Part shown: positions 34,644-43,733 of the stretch, piece after piece | Position numbering within the stretch: the stretch's first letter is position 1 | Layout: each line of letters opens with the position of its first letter | NCBI GenBank assembly: GCA_016285075.1 | Contig: JAEEQB010000014.1 | Location: 1 to 64,000 of the forward strand | Origin: Prevotella sp. | Lineage (GTDB): Bacteria > Bacteroidota > Bacteroidia > Bacteroidales > Bacteroidaceae | Length of the DNA: 64,000 nt | Direction: 5' to 3' | Translations under genes and position numbers: made by a program | The notes under the pieces: model-generated | Database searches by the model: none | Told to the model about the DNA's origin: nothing | The model's input: the letters and a program-made list of their open reading frames with translations, nothing else

Positions 34644-35534
34644 ATGAAGAAAATAATGATAACAGCAATTGTGGCGCTGATGATGGCCGCCTGCGGCGGG
34701 AGTGAAAAGACATATGATGCCACGGGTACCTTTGAAGCTACTGAGACCACTGTGTATGCAGAGCAGAGTGGAGCGCTGCTGACGTTCGATGTGAATGAAG
34801 GTGACAATATCGGAGCCAACAAAGAAGTGGGACTCATCGACACCACACAGACGTGGCTGAAGATTCTTCAGTTGAATGCCACGAAAGAGGTATATCAGAG
34901 CCAGAAACCTGATATGGAACGCCAGATAGCAGCCACACGGCAACAGCTGGCCAAGGCCTTGCAGGACGAACAGCGATACAAAGAGCTGGTGTCCGATGGT
35001 GCTGCTCCTTCGAAGATGCTCGACGATGCCAGTAATCAGGTGAAGGTGTTGCGGAAGCAGCTGGATGCACAGATATCGTCGCTAAGTACCAGCGCCCGTT
35101 CACTGGACAAACAGACGGCAGCTGCAGATGTCCAAATAGAACAACTGCGTGACATGCTTCGCAAGTGCCACATCATAGCACCTGTACAGGGCGCTGTACT
35201 TGAGAAATACGTGGAACGCGGAGAGTTCGTGAGCGTGGGTAAACCTCTGTTGAAGATAGCTGATACAGAGAATATGTACTTGCGTGCCTATGTAACCTCA
35301 GCCCAACTGCAAAACCTGAAAATAGGTCAGCAGGTAAAGGTCTTTGCAGACTACGGAGACGGTCAGCGAAAGGAGTATGAAGGTAAAGTCAGTTGGATAT
35401 CAAACCGCTCGGAGTTTACGCCGAAGACCATCCTTACCGACGATGAGCGTGCTGATCTAGTGTATGCCGTCAAGGTTGCTGTCCGTAACGACGGATATGT
35501 GAAAATAGGTATGTACGGCGAAGTGAAATTTTAA
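34644..35534 (+). CDS. Membrane fusion lipoprotein (HlyD/RND-MFP type)
   Basis: The 296-residue adaptor links the TolC-like channel to the ABC permeases. It has a lipoprotein signal with lipobox MAAC (Cys17), a lipoyl half (FEATETTVYAEQSGALLTFDVNEGDNIGAN), a coiled-coil hairpin (about 70-165), the second lipoyl half (CHIIAPVQGAVLEKYVERGEFVSVGKPLLKIAD) and a beta-barrel domain (LRAYVTSAQLQNLKIGQQVKVFAD). The arrangement resembles YbhG-type adaptors of E. coli, but anchored by lipid. Confidence 0.92.
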   Translation: MKKIMITAIVALMMAACGGSEKTYDATGTFEATETTVYAEQSGALLTFDVNEGDNIGANKEVGLIDTTQTWLKILQLNATKEVYQSQKPDMERQIAATRQQLAKALQDEQRYKELVSDGAAPSKMLDDASNQVKVLRKQLDAQISSLSTSARSLDKQTAAADVQIEQLRDMLRKCHIIAPVQGAVLEKYVERGEFVSVGKPLLKIADTENMYLRAYVTSAQLQNLKIGQQVKVFADYGDGQRKEYEGKVSWISNRSEFTPKTILTDDERADLVYAVKVAVRNDGYVKIGMYGEVKF

Positions 35535-35620
35535 GCGACAAATGATTCCACTGATTTGCCGTATTGCTCGTTCTGTATGTCATGTAAATCTGTGAAATCT
35601 GCTTAATCCGATGTAAAAAA

Positions 35621-37081
35621 ATGAATGCTATAGAAGTCAAGCATATAACCAAGTCCTACGGACGAGTGCGAGCCCTCGATGATGTATCTTTTGCGGTAGG
35701 CAAAGGTGAGGTGTTCGGACTCATTGGCCCTGACGGAGCTGGTAAGACGTCAATGTTCCGTATTCTCTGTTCGCTGTTGCTACCCGATGCTGGAGCAGCA
35801 GTCGTGGATGGCTTCGATGTGGTGAAGCAGATGCGTGAGGTGCGCTGCCGTGTGGGCTATATGCCGGGTAAGTTCTCGCTTTACCAGGACTTGACTATCG
35901 AGGAAAATCTGAAATTCTTTGCCACCCTTTTCGGCACCACCATCGAAGAGGGCTACGACAGTATCAAGGCCATCTATTCGCAGATAGAGCGTTTTAAAGA
36001 TCGCAGGGCTGGGGCGCTCTCTGGAGGCATGAAACAAAAATTGGCATTAAGTTGTGCTTTGGTGCATCAGCCGAGTGTTCTCTTTCTTGACGAACCGACA
36101 ACTGGTGTGGATCCTGTGAGTAGAAAGGAACTATGGGAGATGCTTTTATTGTTGAAGGAACGCGGTATTACTATTGTATCTTCGACACCCTATCTCGATG
36201 AGGTAAGATGCTGTGAACGTGTGGCGTTCATGGATCAGGGAAAAGTGATGGGCATTGATACGCCAGATACTATCCTTGATCGATTTAAAGATGTGTTCAA
36301 CCCACCAGGAATTGAGGCTGTTGCTGAAGTGCAACAACAAACCGAACCGGTTATTGAGGTGAAGCACTTAGTGAAGGCTTTTGGAGATTTCCGGGCTGTG
36401 GATGATATTAGTTTTACGGTGAAGAAAGGCGAGATATTCGGTTTCTTGGGGGCTAACGGTGCGGGTAAGACGACGGCGATGCATATGCTGACAGGTTTAA
36501 ACCAACCAACGAGCGGAACGGGTCGCGTCTGTGGCTACGATATCCGTACGGAGTATGAGCAGATAAAAAAGCATATCGGTTATATGAGCCAGAAATTCTC
36601 GCTCTATGAGAATCTGACCGTTTCTGAAAATATCCGCCTCTTTGCAGGTATCTATGGAATGAAGAAAGAAGATGTAAGAAAGAAGATGGACGAAGTACTG
36701 CTCCAGTTGAATTTCGTGGAACATAAGGACGATTTGGTGGGGGCGCTGCCACTCGGGTGGAAACAGAAATTGGCTTTCTCTGTATCCATCTTCCATGAAC
36801 CGGGTGTGGTGTTCCTCGACGAGCCTACGGGTGGCGTAGATCCCGCTACTCGCCGTCAATTCTGGGAGTTGATTTACAACGCAGCTCATCGCGGCATCAC
36901 AATCTTTGTTACTACTCACTATATGGATGAGGCTGAATACTGCGACCGGATCTCGATTATGGTGGATGGCAAAATCAAAGCGATGGGCACGCCCGAAGAA
37001 CTGAAGCAGGAATACCACCAGCCCGATATGGACCATGTGTTCACATATTTAGCAAGGAAAGCTACGAGAATAGACAGTTGA
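35621..37081 (+). CDS. ABC exporter ATPase with two nucleotide-binding domains (YbhF-like)
   Basis: The 486-residue protein contains two ABC modules. The first has Walker A GPDGAGKTS, signature LSGGMKQKL and Walker B VLFLDEPTTGVDP. The second (from about residue 245) has Walker A GANGAGKTT, a degenerate signature LPLGWKQKL in place of LSGGQ, and VVFLDEPTGGVDP. The same degenerate second signature occurs in YbhF-type proteins as I recall them. It powers the two ABC-2 permeases that follow. The 86-bp gap before it contains no promoter I can recognise. Confidence 0.93.
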   Translation: MNAIEVKHITKSYGRVRALDDVSFAVGKGEVFGLIGPDGAGKTSMFRILCSLLLPDAGAAVVDGFDVVKQMREVRCRVGYMPGKFSLYQDLTIEENLKFFATLFGTTIEEGYDSIKAIYSQIERFKDRRAGALSGGMKQKLALSCALVHQPSVLFLDEPTTGVDPVSRKELWEMLLLLKERGITIVSSTPYLDEVRCCERVAFMDQGKVMGIDTPDTILDRFKDVFNPPGIEAVAEVQQQTEPVIEVKHLVKAFGDFRAVDDISFTVKKGEIFGFLGANGAGKTTAMHMLTGLNQPTSGTGRVCGYDIRTEYEQIKKHIGYMSQKFSLYENLTVSENIRLFAGIYGMKKEDVRKKMDEVLLQLNFVEHKDDLVGALPLGWKQKLAFSVSIFHEPGVVFLDEPTGGVDPATRRQFWELIYNAAHRGITIFVTTHYMDEAEYCDRISIMVDGKIKAMGTPEELKQEYHQPDMDHVFTYLARKATRIDS

Positions 37082-37103
37082 CAATGGATAATAGCCAATT
37101 AAG

Positions 37104-38204
37104 ATGAAACAGTTTCTATCTTTCGTCATAAAAGAAACCAAACACATCCTGCGTGATAAGCGTACAATGCTGATACTCTTCGGTATGCCCGTAGTCCTGA
37201 TGTTCCTCTTTGGCTTTGCCATCACTACTGATGTAAAAAATGTTCGTACGGTGATAGTGGCAGTCAACAGTGACCACCAGACTCTACAGGCATTCAACCG
37301 CCTCGCTGCCTCTGAATATTTCATCATCACGCAAACCGTAGCCACACCTCAGGAGGCAGAACAGCTCATTCGCAGCCAGAAAGCGGATATGAGCCTCATT
37401 CCCAACCCCACACAAAAGGGCGGGGGGAGTAGTCGCATAAAGTGGCAAATTATGGTTGATGGAAGCGACCCCAACATGGCACAGCAATGGGTCACCTATG
37501 CACAGGCCATTCTTTCGCAATCTAATGACAGCAAAAGATATTCGTTCCCCTCGCTATCCAGAGATGGGCTGGGGGTGAGGCTTCTATACAACCCCCAGAT
37601 GCGATCAGCTTACAATTTCGTTCCTGCCATCATGGGTATGCTACTGATACTCATCTGTGCCATGATGACGTCGATAAGTATTGTTCGTGAGAAGGAACGT
37701 GGAACCATGGAGGTGTTACTAGTGTCACCAGTTCGCCCAATAATGGTCATCATCGCTAAGGCAGTGCCGTATTTAGTACTTGCTTTTGCCATTCTTATCA
37801 CCATTCTCCTGATGGCGCGCTTTGTACTAGGTGTGCCGCTGGCAGGTTCGTTGTTTTGGATTTTAGCTGTGAGCACCTTATATATAATAATGGCCCTCTC
37901 GTTAGGCTTACTCATTTCGAATGTGGCTCAGACACAATTGGTGGCCCTGTTGCTCTCAGCGATGGTGCTGCTCATGCCTGTGGTAATGCTTTCTGGCATG
38001 TTGTTTCCCGTGGAATCTATGCCAACCATTCTGCAGTGGCTATCAGCCGTAGTACCGCCACGCTATTACATCCAGGCCATGCGCAAATTGATGATTATGG
38101 GTGTAGGCATTGGAGATGTGGCGCAGGAGGTAGCTGTTTTGGGAGGTATGACTGCCGTTTTGCTCATCATTGCCTTGAAAAAATTCAATACTCACCTAGA
38201 GTAA
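37104..38204 (+). CDS. ABC-2 type permease, exporter subunit 1
   Basis: The 366-residue protein has the ABC2_membrane_3 layout: a transmembrane segment at about 21-40, a large extracytoplasmic domain (about 45-175), then five transmembrane segments from about 177 on, with the conserved cytoplasmic motif SIVREKERGTMEVLLVSPV. The C-terminal loop VMLSGMLFPVESMP is typical of YbhS/YbhR permeases. It pairs with the next gene to form the heterodimeric channel. Confidence 0.92.
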   Translation: MKQFLSFVIKETKHILRDKRTMLILFGMPVVLMFLFGFAITTDVKNVRTVIVAVNSDHQTLQAFNRLAASEYFIITQTVATPQEAEQLIRSQKADMSLIPNPTQKGGGSSRIKWQIMVDGSDPNMAQQWVTYAQAILSQSNDSKRYSFPSLSRDGLGVRLLYNPQMRSAYNFVPAIMGMLLILICAMMTSISIVREKERGTMEVLLVSPVRPIMVIIAKAVPYLVLAFAILITILLMARFVLGVPLAGSLFWILAVSTLYIIMALSLGLLISNVAQTQLVALLLSAMVLLMPVVMLSGMLFPVESMPTILQWLSAVVPPRYYIQAMRKLMIMGVGIGDVAQEVAVLGGMTAVLLIIALKKFNTHLE

Positions 38205-38240
38205 TCATTATTTACAATTGCTGATAATCAGTTTTTAATT

Positions 38241-39278
38241 ATGATAAGATATCTCATCCAGAAAGAGTTTCTGCAGATACGTCGCAATGCGTTTCTGCCA
38301 AAACTAATCATCCTGTTTCCCATCATGATTATGTGCGTGATGCCATGGGTGATGCAGATGGAGGTTAAGAATATCGTTGTGGATGTAGTAGATATCGACC
38401 GGACGGTAGACTCGCAGCGTCTCGTGCAGCAGATTGCTGCCAGTAATTATTTTATCTTTGGTGGACAGAAGGCCACATTCGCAGATGCGATGAGGGACGT
38501 TGAGAAGGGTAGGGCTGATGTGATTTTCGAGATCCGGGATGGTCGGTATCTCATCGCTGCCAATGCTGTCAATGGCACTAAAGGATCGATGGGGTCGGCA
38601 TATTTGTCTCAGATCGTCACATCGCAACAGCCAAGTCGCAATTCTCAGTATTCAGTCCTCAATCTGTACAACAAAGGCCAGAACTACAAACTCTATATGA
38701 TTCCAGCCCTTCTTGCCATTGTGATGATGCTTATGACTGGTTTTCTGCCCACTCTGAACATTGTGGGGGAAAAGGAATCAGGTACCATAGAACAGATTAA
38801 TGTTACACCCGTGTCGAAGTGGTCGTTCATCCTCGCTAAACTTATTCCATACTGGATCATAGCCCTTTTCGTCATTACAGTCTGCCTCTTGCTTGCCTGG
38901 CTCGTCTATGGCCTCACACCAGCAGGTCCAGTGTGGCTCATCTATGTGCTTGCCATGTTGCTGGCATTGTTTTTCTCCTCGTTTGGACTTGTCGTTTCCA
39001 ACTATAGTGAAACCATGCAACAGGCAATGTTTGTCATGTGGTTTTTTGTGGTCAGTATCATGCTGCTTTCTGGTCTATTTACTCCCACGCGTTCAATGCC
39101 CGATTGGGCTTATTTGACCACCTACATCAACCCGATGCATTATTTCATTGATGCTATACGTACCGTTTTTATCCGAGGCGGTGGTTTACTGCAGGTTGCC
39201 CACCAACTACTTGCTCTGCTCACCATCGGTACTTTCATGGCAGTTTGGGCTGTGAAGAGTTATAAGAAAAACAATTAA
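38241..39278 (+). CDS. ABC-2 type permease, exporter subunit 2
   Basis: The 345-residue protein repeats the layout of its neighbour: one N-terminal transmembrane segment, a periplasmic domain (about 45-150), then five segments, with NIVGEKESGTIEQINVTPVS as the conserved cytoplasmic motif and LLSGLFTPTRSMPDW late in the protein. It closes the TolC-MFP-ABC operon. Substrate is unknown: drugs, lipids or lipophilic cations are typical for this group. Confidence 0.92.
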   Translation: MIRYLIQKEFLQIRRNAFLPKLIILFPIMIMCVMPWVMQMEVKNIVVDVVDIDRTVDSQRLVQQIAASNYFIFGGQKATFADAMRDVEKGRADVIFEIRDGRYLIAANAVNGTKGSMGSAYLSQIVTSQQPSRNSQYSVLNLYNKGQNYKLYMIPALLAIVMMLMTGFLPTLNIVGEKESGTIEQINVTPVSKWSFILAKLIPYWIIALFVITVCLLLAWLVYGLTPAGPVWLIYVLAMLLALFFSSFGLVVSNYSETMQQAMFVMWFFVVSIMLLSGLFTPTRSMPDWAYLTTYINPMHYFIDAIRTVFIRGGGLLQVAHQLLALLTIGTFMAVWAVKSYKKNN

Positions 39279-39455
39279 TTCAGTTCCAATGTGCTTCTCT
39301 GCTTATAGCTAATTAGTAATTATCCAACGGAGCAGAGACGACCTTTGAATAATTGAAACGTTAAAAAAAGACAAGGTGAAAGACTTATTCATCATTCTTT
39401 GTTAAACAAATGGAACAAAGAGCGAGGGCAAGGTGAATAATTCATTTTTATTTTC

Positions 39456-39463
39456 TAATTTTG
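39456..39463 (+). promoter_or_regulatory. Promoter -7 box ahead of the Ala/Lys-rich protein gene
   Basis: TAATTTTG followed by C fits TAnnTTTG. The leader is about 35 bases. It starts a new transcription unit after the efflux operon. Confidence 0.6.
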
Positions 39464-39503
39464 CATCTACAAATAATAGGAATACACAACTAATAACTTT
39501 TTA

Positions 39504-39926
39504 ATGGAAAGAATTATGAAAAGAATGATGATGACTGTGGCGCTTGCAGCAACGATGTTACTGGGTGCCCAGACGGTAAAGGCTCAGGACGTGCTGACTC
39601 CGGAGCAGCAGGCAGAACTGAAGGCCCAGGAGGCTGCTCAGAAAGCTGCAGAAAAGCAGGCCAAGAAGTTGGAAAAGGCTGAAAAGAAGAAGGAGGCTGA
39701 AAAGAGAAAGAAGGAAAAAGCGATAGAGAAACAGAAGAAACTTGTGAAGAATGCCGAGAAGGCACAAAAATCTGCTGAAAAGGCTCAGCAGAAGTATGTT
39801 AAGGCTGCTGAGAAGGCTGCACAGAACCCTGGCGACAGCAAGGCTGAACTGGCTGCTGCCAAGGCAAAGGTTGCAGCTGAGAAGGCAGCAGAGAAGGCAG
39901 CCAAGGCTGCTAAGAAAGCTAAGTAA
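39504..39926 (+). CDS. Exported Ala/Lys/Glu-rich coiled-coil protein
   Basis: The 140-residue protein has a signal peptide (MMMTVALAATMLLGAQTVKAQ, cleavage near residue 27) and a mature part made almost only of Ala, Lys, Glu and Gln in heptad-like order (KQAKKLEKAEKKKEAEKRKK). It should form one long charged helix in the periplasm or on the surface. I recognise no family. The composition is too simple for homology to be judged by eye. An in-frame ATG at 39516 is an alternative start. The MORN-repeat gene follows 56 bp later. Confidence 0.75.
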   Translation: MERIMKRMMMTVALAATMLLGAQTVKAQDVLTPEQQAELKAQEAAQKAAEKQAKKLEKAEKKKEAEKRKKEKAIEKQKKLVKNAEKAQKSAEKAQQKYVKAAEKAAQNPGDSKAELAAAKAKVAAEKAAEKAAKAAKKAK

Positions 39927-39982
39927 GGTTTAGTTAATAGAATTAGGTAAAGAAAGTAAAAGATAAAAATAGCAAAAGAGAT

Positions 39983-41095
39983 TTGAGAAAACAATTATTA
40001 TTGTTATGCTTCATAGTGCTGCCGCTTACGGCAGGTGCCCAGAAGGTAACCCTTGGCACCACTATTACCGCAGACAAAGGTGAATACAATGGTGAGATGC
40101 AGGGTGGAAAACCGAACGGAAAGGGTAAAACCATCTGGACTAACGGAAACACCTATGAAGGTGAGTACGTGAAAGGTAAGCGGCAGGGCTATGGTGTTTA
40201 TACATTCTACGACGGGGAAAAATATGAGGGAGAATGGTTCCAGGACCAGCAACATGGTCAGGGAATCTATTATTTCTTGAACAACAACCGGTACGATGGG
40301 CTTTGGTTTCGTGACTATCAGCAGGGGCACGGAGTGATGTACTATTTCAATGGCGACCGCTATGATGGCGAGTGGCATCAGGACAAGCGCGAAGGCAAGG
40401 GTAAATATATCTTTGCCGGAGGTGCCTTTTATGATGGTGAGTGGAAGAACGACATGAAGCATGGACAAGGCCATTACGACTGGGGCGATGGTTCTACCTA
40501 CGAAGGTCAGTGGTCTAATAATGTGCGTTCGGGTAAAGGAATCTACAAGTATGCTGACGGTGACCGTTATATTGGTCAGTGGCAGAACGATTTGCAGCAT
40601 GGGAAGGGAATCTACCAGTTTCAGAATGGCGATGTTTACGAAGGCGACTACGTGAAAGGTGAACGTACTGGTACGGGTATCTTTAAGTATGCCAATGGTG
40701 ACAAGTACACCGGCCAATTTCAAAATGGTGACAAGAGTGGTCAGGGAACCCTTGTGTGGGCTAACGGCAATGTGTACATAGGCCAGTGGAGACAGGATAA
40801 GCCCAACGGTAAGGGGCGATTGACAACAAAGGCGGGAGATGTGTTCGAAGGACAGTTCCGTAATGGTATGATTGAAGGCGAAGGCATAGCCCGCTATGCC
40901 GACGGCTCTAAATTTAAGGGATCATTCAAGGCGGGGAAACGAAACGGACCTGCCATAGAAGAGGATAAGGACGGGAAACGCTTTGAGGGTACCTATGTAG
41001 ATGATTTACGCGATGGGCCTTTTGTAGAGAAAGACCGCAATGGAAGCATTACAGCCAAAGGCTCTTACACCCGTGGACACAGGGAAAATGAATAA
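39983..41095 (+). CDS. Exported MORN-repeat protein
   Basis: Translation starts at a TTG codon, giving a signal peptide (MRKQLLLLCFIVLPLTAGAQ). The 370-residue protein then contains about a dozen MORN repeats of 23 residues (for example GDRYDGEWHQDKREGKGKYIF), spaced regularly from about residue 45 to 355. MORN repeats form elongated beta ribbons that bind lipids or proteins. No ATG lies in frame near the start, and the TTG is the only start that keeps the signal peptide. Role unknown. Confidence 0.88.
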   Translation: MRKQLLLLCFIVLPLTAGAQKVTLGTTITADKGEYNGEMQGGKPNGKGKTIWTNGNTYEGEYVKGKRQGYGVYTFYDGEKYEGEWFQDQQHGQGIYYFLNNNRYDGLWFRDYQQGHGVMYYFNGDRYDGEWHQDKREGKGKYIFAGGAFYDGEWKNDMKHGQGHYDWGDGSTYEGQWSNNVRSGKGIYKYADGDRYIGQWQNDLQHGKGIYQFQNGDVYEGDYVKGERTGTGIFKYANGDKYTGQFQNGDKSGQGTLVWANGNVYIGQWRQDKPNGKGRLTTKAGDVFEGQFRNGMIEGEGIARYADGSKFKGSFKAGKRNGPAIEEDKDGKRFEGTYVDDLRDGPFVEKDRNGSITAKGSYTRGHRENE

Positions 41096-41122
41096 AAACA
41101 AAGAATACAAATTACAGCAATT

Positions 41123-41569
41123 ATGATTATAGACACCATCAATAACTTGTGCAAGTATGTCGGCATGAACCCTTTGTTTGCCGATGTAGTGGCATTTCTG
41201 GATGAAAATGACCTGAACACTTTGGGGGCAGGTAAGCACTTCATCAAAGATAAAGATCTTTTTGTGAACATTCAGGAGGCTAAGGGACGATCCCAAGAGG
41301 AAGCTGTTCTTGAAACACATGTCAAGATGATAGATATTCAGATACCTCTTGACGGTGAAGAAACTTTCGGTTATACGCCATTGTGTGACCTTCCGCCCTT
41401 TGAGTATAATGCGGAGAAAGATATCACGAAATATGGTGACATACAGGCTCAGACTTATGTAACTGTGAAGCCAGGACAGATGGCAATATTCTTCCCTCAG
41501 GATGGCCATGCTCCCTGTATTACAGACAAGGCTGGGATCAGAAAGGCAATTTTCAAGGTGAAAGCATAA
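41123..41569 (+). CDS. YhcH/YjgK/YiaL family cupin protein
   Basis: The 148-residue protein matches the YhcH/YjgK/YiaL (DUF386) family: LETHVKMIDIQIPLDGEETFGY and KPGQMAIFFPQDGHAPCI carry the His and Glu/Asp metal ligands of its beta-sandwich. Members include the N-acetylneuraminate anomerase NanQ and the EbgC subunit. No sialic acid or beta-galactosidase genes are nearby, so the sugar is unknown. It lies 13 bp before the branching enzyme gene. Confidence 0.92.
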   Translation: MIIDTINNLCKYVGMNPLFADVVAFLDENDLNTLGAGKHFIKDKDLFVNIQEAKGRSQEEAVLETHVKMIDIQIPLDGEETFGYTPLCDLPPFEYNAEKDITKYGDIQAQTYVTVKPGQMAIFFPQDGHAPCITDKAGIRKAIFKVKA

Positions 41570-41582
41570 TTATATCATTATT

Positions 41583-43724
41583 ATGGCAAATACAAAGAAA
41601 ACTACAGAAAAGAAGATGGCAGAGCAGAAAGTGATAAAGAAGGCTGCTGTGAAGTCAACAGCCAAGCCCGCTGCCAAGAAAGTGACTAAGAAAATAGTGG
41701 AGGCTTCACAGGTTCCACAACATATAGGATTGGTACGCAACGACTCGTGGCTGGAACCTTTTGAGGGTGCCATCAGTGGACGTCATGATCACGCTTTGTG
41801 GAAGTTGAACCAGTTGACTCAAAATGGCAAACGAACCCTGTCAGATTTTGCTACCGGACATCTTTATTTCGGCCTGCATAAGCTGACGCGAGGCTGGGTG
41901 TTTCGTGAGTGGGCTCCGAATGCTACGGATATTTATCTCATTGGCGACTTCAATAACTGGCAGGAAGACGAGAAGTACCGTTGCCAGCGAGTGGCAGGAA
42001 CTGACAACTGGGAACTGAAACTCAAGGAGAAAGACCTGCAGCACGGCCAGCTTTACAAGATGAAGGTAAAATGGAATGGTGGTGAGGGTGAACGCATACC
42101 TGCTTGGTGCCAACGTGTGGTACAGGATGACCAAACCAAGATATTCTCCGCCCAAGTATGGAACCCGAAGGTGCCTTACGTGTGGAAAAAGGCTGGTTTT
42201 AAACCCAAAAAGAACCCGCTGCTGATCTATGAGTGCCATGTCGGTATGGCTCAGGATGCGGAGAAAGTGGGTAGCTATACGGAATTCAAAGACAACGTGC
42301 TTCCTCGTGTGAAAGCTGATGGTTATAATGCCATACAGGTGATGGCTATTCAGGAGCATCCTTATTATGGATCATTCGGTTACCATGTGTCATCGTTTTT
42401 TGCCCCCAGTAGCCGCTTTGGTACGCCTGAGGAACTGAAGGCACTTATCGATGAAGCTCATCGTCTAGGCATTGCCGTGATTATGGATATTGTGCACAGC
42501 CATGCCGTGAAGAACGAAATAGAGGGTTTGGGCAATCTTTGCGGTGATCCTAATCAGTTCTTCTACCCTGGTGATCGCCATGAACATCCTGCATGGGATT
42601 CCCTGTGCTTTGACTATGGTAAGGACGACGTGATTCACTTCCTGCTTTCTAACTGTAAGTATTGGCTTGAGGAGTTCCATTTCGACGGTTTCCGTTTCGA
42701 TGGCGTTACTTCCATGCTCTATTATAGTCATGGCCTAGGAGAGGCATTTACTGGCTATGGTGACTACTTCAATGGTCATCAGGACGATAACGCCATCTGT
42801 TATCTTACCTTGGCCAACTGCCTGATTCATGAGGTGAACCCTGATGCTATCACCATTGCCGAAGAGGTGAGTGGAATGCCTGGCTTGGCTGCGAAATTTG
42901 AGGACGGAGGTTACGGCTTCGACTATCGTATGGCCATGAACATTCCTGACTACTGGATCAAGACTATAAAAGAGGTACGTGACGAGGATATCAATGTGTG
43001 CTCAATATTCTGGGAAGTCAAGAACCGTCGCCCTGATGAGAAGACCATCTCCTATTGTGAGAGTCATGACCAGGCGCTCGTGGGTGACAAGACCATCATC
43101 TTCCGACTGATTGACGCAGATATGTACTGGCACTTCGCCAAGAAAGATGTGAATGACATTGCCCAGCGTGGTATTGCTCTTCACAAAATGATTCGACTGG
43201 TGACTGCCGGTGCAATCAATGGTGGCTATCTAAACTTCATGGGCAATGAGTTCGGCCATCCTGAGTGGATAGATTTCCCCCGTGAAGGCAATGGGTGGAG
43301 CTACAAGTATGCCCGCAGGCAGTGGAGTCTTGTTGACAACAAAGACCTCTGCTATCATTGGTTGGGTGATTTTGACCGTGAGATGCTGAAGGTAATAAAG
43401 AGTGTCCGTAATTTCCAAGACAAACCTGTCACAGAGATTTGGCATGATGATGGAGACCAGGTTCTGTGTTTCATGCGTGGTGACTTGGTGTTCGTGTTTA
43501 ATTTCTCTCCCACGCGTTCTTATACTGACTATGGCTTCCTTGTTCCTACGGGCAGTTACGACGTGGTGCTCAACACCGATGCAAAGGAGTTTGGTGGCAA
43601 TGGTTTCGCAGATGATACAGTGACTCATCTTACCAACTATGATCCGCTCTATGTCCAGGATAAGAAGGAGTGGCTGAAGCTATATATTCCTGCACGTTCG
43701 GCTGTGGTGCTGAAGAAGAACTGA
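41583..43724 (+). CDS. glgB: 1,4-alpha-glucan branching enzyme, eukaryotic-like type
   Basis: The enzyme makes alpha-1,6 branches in glycogen. The 713-residue protein has a CBM48 domain (GWVFREWAPNATDIYLIGDFNNW, about 105-195) and a GH13 barrel with catalytic Asp373 in FRFDGVTS, Glu427 in TIAEEVSG and Asp496 in ESHDQ. The segments LGIAVIMDIVHSHAVKN and MLYYSHGLG resemble the GH13_8 group that includes eukaryotic branching enzymes. The first 42 residues form an unusual Lys/Ala/Thr-rich basic tail (KKAAVKSTAKPAAKKVTKK) absent from typical members. No other glycogen gene is in the window. Confidence 0.93.
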   Translation: MANTKKTTEKKMAEQKVIKKAAVKSTAKPAAKKVTKKIVEASQVPQHIGLVRNDSWLEPFEGAISGRHDHALWKLNQLTQNGKRTLSDFATGHLYFGLHKLTRGWVFREWAPNATDIYLIGDFNNWQEDEKYRCQRVAGTDNWELKLKEKDLQHGQLYKMKVKWNGGEGERIPAWCQRVVQDDQTKIFSAQVWNPKVPYVWKKAGFKPKKNPLLIYECHVGMAQDAEKVGSYTEFKDNVLPRVKADGYNAIQVMAIQEHPYYGSFGYHVSSFFAPSSRFGTPEELKALIDEAHRLGIAVIMDIVHSHAVKNEIEGLGNLCGDPNQFFYPGDRHEHPAWDSLCFDYGKDDVIHFLLSNCKYWLEEFHFDGFRFDGVTSMLYYSHGLGEAFTGYGDYFNGHQDDNAICYLTLANCLIHEVNPDAITIAEEVSGMPGLAAKFEDGGYGFDYRMAMNIPDYWIKTIKEVRDEDINVCSIFWEVKNRRPDEKTISYCESHDQALVGDKTIIFRLIDADMYWHFAKKDVNDIAQRGIALHKMIRLVTAGAINGGYLNFMGNEFGHPEWIDFPREGNGWSYKYARRQWSLVDNKDLCYHWLGDFDREMLKVIKSVRNFQDKPVTEIWHDDGDQVLCFMRGDLVFVFNFSPTRSYTDYGFLVPTGSYDVVLNTDAKEFGGNGFADDTVTHLTNYDPLYVQDKKEWLKLYIPARSAVVLKKN

Positions 43725-43733
43725 TATTAGTAT

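Noticed and set aside
36755..36783. Inactive second ABC module in the exporter ATPase
   Set aside because: LPLGWKQKL departs from LSGGQ, but the same form is, as I recall, normal in YbhF-type proteins, so it is not taken as damage.
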